A DNA stretch of 64,000 nt, from the NCBI RefSeq assembly GCF_050624435.1, contig NC_134538.1, positions 122,113,937 through 122,177,936 of the forward strand, in the 5' to 3' direction. The stretch comes from Tenrec ecaudatus. Taxonomy: Eukaryota; Chordata; Mammalia; Afrosoricida; Tenrecidae. Position 1 is the first letter of the stretch. Every line of letters starts with the position of its first letter. Positions 57,923 to 64,000 of the stretch are shown piece by piece. A program made the translations under genes and the position numbers. Below the pieces are notes generated by a model. The model was not told the DNA's origin and made no database searches. It saw nothing but the letters and a program-made list of their open reading frames with translations.

Positions 57923-58120
57923 GCTGCTTTTTAAACAGAGAAACAAGACCATTGATTTACAAAAATCTTCATCTATCACTATTCCAGAAACAATATTAAA
58001 AACCTCACCTTCTATAGTTTGATAATTTAATAAAAATTGTGATTATTTTCATTGTTTACAAATGTCAAATGGTTACATTGCAGAAAACAGCAAAAGTTAC
58101 TAAATGTTGTTGTTGTTTAC

Positions 58121-58247
58121 CTGATTAGAGATGGCTGTTCCGGAGAGATCCACAGATACCAAGGAATGGATGCTTACAAGATGCTCAATTCCTATGTCAG
58201 TCAAATGTTCACAGTTTCTTAAATTCAAGTAGGTTAAATTAGGGCAC
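58121..58247 (-). CDS. FBXL13: FBXL13 internal exon B (LRR)
   Basis: The 127-base exon completes the split Arg codon and encodes one full cysteine-type repeat, LTYLNLRNCEHLTDIGIEHL, plus the next strand, LVSVDLSGTAISNQ. The acceptor follows a pyrimidine stretch (TTTCTTTCAG) and the donor is CAG|GTAAAC. The exon ends on a complete codon (phase 0). The LxxLxLxNC(x)4TDxGI spacing is that of the AMN1/Skp2-like repeats of FBXL proteins. It lies 846 bases from exon A but more than 24 kb from the next exon. No stop codon or frameshift is seen. Confidence 0.94.
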
Positions 58248-58373
58248 CTGAAAGAAAATATCACAGTGAATCAATATTAACTTTCGGTCACATTGTCTGT
58301 AGTAATTTCTCTATATAAAAACTGTGGAGAGAGCAAATGATATCTAAGCAATGATTTCCCTTCACATGAAAGC

Positions 58374-58488
58374 ACCTATATACTCATGTATACGCTTAGT
58401 TTTCAGCACATTTTTAATGCAATTTTTTGTGGTAAAATTAGGTGCCTCCGCTGATATGCAGGTCGGCATATACTCGAATATATACAGT
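58374..58488. mobile_element. Short DNA transposon (MITE) with about 22-base inverted ends
   Basis: The left end ACCTATATACTCATGTATAC and the reverse complement of the right end, ACTGTATATATTCGAGTATA, agree over most positions. AAGC precedes the left end and follows the right end. The interior contains TTTTTTGTGGTAAAATTAGG. No coding capacity. The family is not named with confidence. Confidence 0.55.
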
Positions 58489-59093
58489 AAGCTTTGAAAC
58501 GAAAATAATTTTGGAATTGCCAAATTGAGTGAAAGTGAGGAGGATTATTACATATAAATCTTTCTTACTATTACTTAGTTTTGTGTTACAAATACCATTT
58601 CTAGTAAGAACAAAATATCATATGCACACACCTAAAATGTATCCAGTAAGCATCACGATAAATAACCACTATGAGTGAAAAGTTAAGTTTCTCACTTATA
58701 TTTTTAAAGTTTGCTAGAGAAATTGGTCTTGACCTTTAGAGCACATGTAACGCTGACTGGTATTAAAGATAAACCCGCCAGCCTCAGAGTCTCTTGGGAA
58801 AAGCTGAAATAAGAGATTTATAAATAGTTACATCCTGGAAACATGTACAGATGTCGCCCATGTATAGAGATGAGTGACTGACTCCAACTTCGTCTAGGTT
58901 GAAATTAGTAAGTAATATGTTAGGTATAATCAAAGATTAGCTCCGTCTGTGACTGTGTCTCTTCTATCTGGTGTTACTAAGTGCAGGACCAAAATCTGGG
59001 CACCTCTAATATTTTCCAAATGATTTAAGTCTGATTTCTTGGCAAGTATGCAAATTGTTAACAAAATGATGGAAAATAAGTAGTCTGTCATAC
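58489..59093. other. Short intron between exons A and B, no further feature
   Basis: The rest of the 846-base intron is AT-rich and unrecognised. Confidence 0.5.
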
Positions 59094-59213
59094 CGCTCGG
59101 ATAGTTTCACCAGAGAAGTGTCACCCAGGTGGATGCAGTTATTTAAATTCAACTCTCTCATCTTTATGCTCACAGGACCGTCAAGAAATTGTCTGAGTCC
59201 TTCATCACCGAGG
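59094..59213 (-). CDS. FBXL13: FBXL13 internal exon A (LRR), first exon visible in window
   Basis: This is the most 5' FBXL13 exon present. FBXL13 is an F-box/leucine-rich repeat protein. The family is known as a candidate substrate receptor of SCF ubiquitin ligases and as DRC6, a subunit of the axonemal nexin-dynein regulatory complex. The exon reads through a cysteine-type repeat with RELNLNNCIHLGDTSL and follows the mammalian protein closely (GDxGLxQFLDGP, then a VKLSE-R ending). It is 120 bases long. The acceptor reads CCCACAG and the donor G|GTATGA. It starts with the third base of a codon and ends two bases into an Arg codon completed by the next exon. The preceding exon was not found between 59214 and 64000, so the F-box and N-terminal repeats lie outside the window. 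Identification is from residue pattern and exon order; confidence is high. Confidence 0.93.
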
Positions 59214-59394
59214 CTGTGGGAAAGAGTGAGAAAAACATGACACAGGATACTTTAAAAGACTAATTACTATGCCTGATACATTTCAAAATAATTAATATTT
59301 ATGAATTGGTAATTTGTCAACATTTTAAAACCAAAGTTGATTATGTATTTTTAATGTAATAGAACACGTACAAATGATAGCAATGGGGAAAGTA

Positions 59395-59600
59395 TTAATA
59401 AAATTATTTCATTGTTCATTTGTCCACTTAATTAAGTGGCATGATGAGAAAACAGATGGCTCATCAGAGGCCATTTCATTATTGGAAGAAACTGTGATCA
59501 GGTTCCCAGGTATCCCATTACTTGGTGTATATACTAAAGAAATATATAGCTACAAGACTAGCTCTATGTATACCCATCTTCATTGTAGCAGTGTTTACAA
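59395..59600 (+). mobile_element. L1 ORF2 remnant, left of RTE insertion
   Basis: Sense L1 ORF2 C-terminal coding remnant with CCCATTACTTGGTGTATATA and CATCTTCATTGTAGCAGTGT. It is cut off at the RTE insertion point. Confidence 0.75.
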
Positions 59601-62600
59601 CGTTGTTGTTGTGTGCTCTCAAGTCTGTTCTGACACAGAGGGACCTTATGCACAACAGAACAAAACGCTGCCTGGTCCAGTACCATCCTCACAATTGTTC
59701 TTGTTTGAGCCATTGTTACAGGCCCTGTGTCCACCTATGTCCTTGAAAGTTTCTCCTTTCTGCTGGCCTTCTACTTTACCAGACCCTTCTCCAGGGGCTG
59801 GTCTCTCCTGACAGCATGTCCAAAATATGTGAGACAAAGGCTCACCATTCTTGCTTCTAAGGAGCATTCTGGCTGTACATCTAGAAGTGACATCCTTGCT
59901 TTTCAATACATTAAGGAGATTGACTGCTGCTTCCATGAGCATTAACTGTGGATTCAAGTAAGATGAAATTCTTGACAACTTAAGCTTTTTCTTTGTTTAT
60001 CTTGTTACCTATTGGTTCAGTTGTGAGGATTTTTGTTTTCTTTATCTAGAGCTGTTATCCACACTGAAGACTTAAATCCTCGATCTTCATCATCAACTGC
60101 TTCAAGTCTTCCTTGATTTCAGCAAGCAAGGTTGTGCATGTCGAAGGTTGTTAACAAGACTTCTTCCAATCCCGATGCTGTGCTCTTCCTCATGTATCCC
60201 AGCTTCTTGGACGATTTGCCCAGCAGACAGATTGAATAAGTATGGAGAAAGGATATAGCCTGATGCACATCTTTCCTGATTTTACACCACACAATAGTCT
60301 CTTGCTCTGTTTGAATGACTTCCTCTTGGTCCATGGACAGGTTCTACATGAGCACAATGAAGTGTTCTGGAATTCCCATTCTTCTGGATGCTATCAATAG
60401 TTGGTTATGAGCCACAGAACTGAATGCTATTGCATAACCAATTAAATACAAGTAAATGTATTTCTGCTGTTTTCTGCTTCAAGCCAAGATCCATCTGACA
60501 TCAGCAATAATATTCCTTGTTCCACGTCCTCTTCTGGATCCAGCTTGAATTTCTGGTTGATGTGCTGCTGCAACTGTTATTGAATTATTTTCAGCCAAAT
60601 TTACTTGCGCGCAGTAGTAATGTATTGTTTGATAATTCCTGCATTCTGCTGGATCGTCTTTCTTTGGAATGGGAATATGGATCTCTTCCAGTTGGTTGAC
60701 CAGAAGCTGTTTTCCAAGTTTCCTGACCTAGATAAATAAGAGCTCCGAGTTCTTCATCAGCTTATTTAAACATTTCAGTTGGTATGCTGTCATTTCCTAG
60801 AATTTTGATTTTTGCTAAGACCTTCAGCACAGCTTGGACTTCTTCCTTCAGTACCATTGGTTCTTAATCGTATGCTACCTATTGAGATGGTTCGATGTCT
60901 ACCAGCTGGTTTTGGTACAGTGATTTTGTGAACTCCTTCCGGTTTATTTTGAGCTTTATGCATCATTCAACATTTTGTCCGGTGAATCCTTCAATATTGC
61001 AACTGAAGGCTTTAATTTTTTCTTCTGTTCTTTCAGCTTAATATATGCTGAGCATGCTCTTCCCATTTGGTTTTCTAACTCCAGGTCTTTGCACATCTCA
61101 TTATAATATATGACGTTGGCCTCTTGAGCTGCCCTTCAAAATTTTCTATTCAGCTCTTTGATTTCACCATTTATTCTATTTGCCTTATCTCTCTACAATT
61201 ATGAGCAAGTTTCAAAGTCTCTTCTGACATCCACTTTGATTTTTTCTTTCTTTCCTGCCTTCTTAATGACCTTTTGCTTTCTTCATGACTAATGTTCTTG
61301 AAGTTCTCCCACAGTTCATCAGATCTTTTGCAATTGTGTTCTGTGAGTCAAATCTCTTCTTGAGACGTTCATTTAATTTAGGAGGGATATACTCAAGGTT
61401 GTATTTTGGCTCTTGTGGACTTGTTTTACTTTTCTTCAAATTCGACATGAATGAGCAATTGATGGTCTGTTCCACAATCAGGCACTAGCCTCATTTTGGC
61501 TACTGATATTCAGCTTCTCTGTGATTTCTTCTAACAACAACCAAAAAAAGAAAATTAACTGCCATTGAGTCAATGCTGACTCACAGTGACCCCAAAGGAC
61601 AGAGTAGGACTTCCCCTGTGAGTTTCCAAGAAATAAATTCTTTATGGGAGTAGAAAGCCCCATCTTTCTCTCTCTGAAGTGCTGGAAGTTTTGAACTGCT
61701 GACCTTGCAGTTATCAGCTCAATGCATAACCACTGCACCACAAGGGTTCCTCAGCTCTTCCAACAGATGTAGTCAATTTGATTCCTGTGTATTCAATCTG
61801 GTGGAGTCCAAGTGTACAGTCACAGTTTATACTGCTGGGGAAAAGGGTATTTGTAATAACGAAGCCTTTCAAAATTGTATCCTGTCATCTCCACCTATAT
61901 ATCGATTTCTATTACAAAGCCATATTTTCCAACTACTGTTGCTTCCTCTTTGTTTCCAATTTTTTCATTCTGATTGACGATAACTATGGGTGCATCTTGA
62001 TTGCATGTTTGATCAATTTCAGACTGAAGAAGTTGATAGAATACGTTAGTTTATTCGTTGCCAGCTTTACTGTTTGGTGTGTAAATTTGAAGAATAGTTG
62101 TATTAACTGGATTTCTTTATATGTGTATGAATATTGTCCTGTCACAAATAGTATTATACTTCAAGATGGAACTTGGAAAGCTCTTTAGTGGAGGAATGTG
62201 AAACCATTCTTCTTGAATTTTTCGTTCCTTGAATAATAAACCATATAACTGATTCACAATGATTCATCCCAGTCCATTTCAGCTCACTAATGTGCAGAAT
62301 ATCAATCTTCATGTGTTCTATTTGGATTTTTGATGGCTTCTAATTTTCCTAGATTCATACTTTGTACAGTTGGATTATCAATAGATGTTTTCAGCTGTTG
62401 CTTCTCCTTTTGAGTCATGGCCCTCAGCAAATGAAGAGCCCAAAGCATTGCTCCATTCATGTCATTATGGTCAGTTCTACTTTGAGGAGACAGCTCTTCG
62501 GTTATATTTTGCATGCCTTTCCCTGGGAGCCCATCTTCTGGCACTATATCTGAAAATGTTCCATTGCAGTTCATCAAGCTTTCAATATGTTTGACAATGT

Positions 62601-62805
62601 TCTACTGCAATTCATAAGACTTTCTGTAGCTAATGCCTCAGAAATGGAGAGCCTATTCCTTCCTCCGTCAAAATCTGTTCTTAGTTTGAAAGCTCCGATA
62701 GAAACTGTTCACTTGGGGCCCTGCTAGTATTTGCAATACCAGTGACCAAGCTTCCAGGCACACACAAGTGTGACAGTATAACAATCGGAGAGACAAGTGA
62801 TGAAT
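59601..62805 (-). mobile_element. Nearly full-length RTE/BovB-like LINE
   Basis: About 3.2 kb including an AfroSINE of about 220 bases. The 3' end (GTTGTTGTTGTGTGCTCTCA on the plus strand) lies at 59601 and the 5' end near 62805. It covers the 3' UTR, polymerase, the linker (minus-strand reading EPKYNLEYIPPKLNERLKKR at 61263-61475), the endonuclease region and the 5' leader. Flanks TGTTTACAA (59592-59600) and TGTTTCCAA (62806-62814) agree at eight of nine positions, a credible target duplication. Frames are broken by stops and shifts, so it is inactive. Confidence 0.87.
61537..61755 (-). repeat. AfroSINE inserted in RTE copy
   Basis: Complete antisense copy from CTGCCATTGAGTCAATGCTG to CCACTGCACCACAAGGGTTC. 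TCTTCTAACA (61527-61536) and TCTTCCAACA (61756-61765) flank it, a 10-base duplication with one change. Confidence 0.9.
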
Positions 62806-62935
62806 TGTTTCCAATAGTAAAAAAGAAAGAAAGAAAACAATCTAAGTGCCCATTGGAAAAATTGATTTAATAAACTATGTTGCACACACACAAAGGAATA
62901 CTATGCATCATTAAAGAAGGATGATGCAATTTCTG
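62806..62935 (+). mobile_element. L1 ORF2 remnant, right of RTE insertion
   Basis: Resumes L1 ORF2 with ACAATCTAAGTGCCCATTGG, then AAAGGAATACTATGCATCAT. It continues the piece at 59395-59600. Confidence 0.75.
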
Positions 62936-63336
62936 CAGCCAATTCCAGAGAGAGAGGCCCAGAAAGACCGTTCTGGGAGCCCAGAGCTAGTCAGATCGGC
63001 TCTAAATTCTGAAACGGGCTGTCCACTTTTTCCTTGTGCTCAATTTTAGACCTCTCGTGTTTTGAGGGTACGGAAGGGAACAATGAACAGAAGGGTGCTC
63101 AGAATCCTTCCAGGGACACCCTCGGAGCCTCCAATGCCCCTTCCCCTCAGGGCCCTCATCTCTGGTGCTCCTCTGACTTCCTCCCCATCGTTATCATCTT
63201 CCATCATACCTGTTCAAACCCTCTCAGCCTATATTTAAGTCAGATGCTTGTTCAAGTTTCCCCAGAGTTAACCATGGCGCCACAAAATCTAGGATCTGTT
63301 TTGTCCCGTCATGGCATTGGCTGTGAAGAGGTTTAA
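62936..63336. other. Intron, no feature recognised
   Basis: A 100-codon plus-strand ORF at 63034-63336 has no motif. No FBXL13 exon is seen here. Confidence 0.45.
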
Positions 63337-63482
63337 CCTACTGCCATCAAGTTGATTCCAACTCACAGTGACTCTCTAGAGAGTCTGAGACTCTACATCT
63401 TTTCAGGAGCGGAAATCCTTTCTCCATCGGAGCCCCGGCGGGCTCGAACTGCAGCCCAACACTGAACTCACAACCCCTCCAC
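63337..63482 (-). repeat. AfroSINE
   Basis: Antisense copy: TACTGCCATCAAGTTGATTC, CTCACAGTGACTCTCTAGAG, GGCGGGCTCGAACTGCAGCC. Confidence 0.82.
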
Positions 63483-63914
63483 GGTGTTCACATGGGTTTT
63501 TTAAAGAGACCAAGTAACTGTAAATAAAGCTTGGATAAAGATGGTAGTGGTGTGTGAGTTGAGTAGAATTTAATTAGCATTTCTACAGTTCATAGTGAAG
63601 GAGGTTTGGGGTTGTTTTTTCCTGAAAACAAGCATCGAGTGAGGATATTTTAAAGGAAAAAAGGAGAAATTTATCTTAGTGGGAATTAAAAGAGAATCGC
63701 TTACAGAAAAAGAACAATGCTTCCGTGCAACACCTCATAAGGCGGATAAACTTGGAGGACAGGGAGGTGAAATGAGTCCCTTACAAAGGGGAGGAGTTGT
63801 GTGAGACTACTGTTCTAAAAGGAATCGTTTTGCACACGGAAGGAAACTTTTGATGGTTCCCAGGGGTCAGAGGTGAAGTGAGGAAAAATCACTAACTAGA
63901 GGGTAAAAAATAAA
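63483..63914. other. Intron, no feature recognised
   Basis: AT-rich, no recognised repeat or coding signal. Confidence 0.45.
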
Positions 63915-64000
63915 AACCCAAACTCACAGCCATTGACTCCGTTCCAACTCACAGAGTGCAGGCACACATGAACTTGCAATATGCAATGTGACAGAGGTCA
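63915..64000 (-). repeat. AfroSINE, partial at right edge
   Basis: Antisense 3' start: CACAGCCATTGACTCCGTTC then CAACTCACAGAG, running towards the window end. Confidence 0.55.

Noticed and set aside
3526-64000. LRRC17 or NFE4, which lie within the FBXL13 locus in human
   Set aside because: No ORF or exon in this window shows their features. They may lie beyond 64000 or not be recognisable here.
59214-64000. The FBXL13 exon preceding exon A
   Set aside because: I searched the minus strand for the expected LRR coding pattern and splice sites and found none. It is probably beyond the window.

Overview
The window is vertebrate nuclear DNA, most likely from an afrotherian mammal and probably a tenrec. 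It is dense with copies of a tRNA-related SINE of the AfroSINE type and with an RTE/BovB-like LINE of the kind known from elephant and its relatives. It also holds an L1 family with a very long 3' UTR and one non-autonomous SPIN (hAT) transposon. SPIN is reported in tenrec but not in elephant. Species assignment is inference: no alignment was run.

The only protein-coding gene I can support is the 3' half of FBXL13 (F-box and leucine-rich repeat protein 13, also called dynein regulatory complex subunit 6), on the minus strand. Six exons are recognisable: 59094-59213, 58121-58247, 33448-33531, 16622-16756, 4258-4421 and 3526-3769. All have AG/GT splice sites and compatible phases. Together they encode an uninterrupted C-terminal segment of about 290 residues, made of cysteine-containing leucine-rich repeats followed by a polar tail. 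The F-box and first repeats must lie beyond position 64000. Introns are 846, 24589, 16691, 12200 and 488 bases.

Everything else is intronic or 3' flanking DNA, mostly transposon-derived. 1-3150: two RTE copies head to head, one carrying a probable solo LTR. 5235-18140: an L1 ORF2 remnant with a 2.5-kb 3' UTR, then many L1 3'-end fragments, some nested or inverted, plus RTE mosaics. 18141-38500: lower repeat density with SINEs, MIRs, an MLT2-like LTR and a long CT microsatellite. 38800-46100: three RTE copies. 46618-47025: a CpG-rich IAP-like solo LTR. 49400-54160: three further LTRs. 54920-56160: an RTE copy with a SPIN element inside. 56950-57440: a GT-rich minisatellite. 59395-62935: an old L1 interrupted by a nearly full-length RTE copy that is itself interrupted by an AfroSINE.

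I found no bacterial-type system, CRISPR array, tRNA or rRNA gene and no second host gene. The most informative observations are the horizontally transferred SPIN element, the solo LTR with duplicated promoter and terminal blocks, and a set of short L1 3'-end elements that share the same 5' boundary, two of them with the same internal inversion. The SINE, LINE and LTR names rest on recall of consensus features and should be confirmed with a repeat library.
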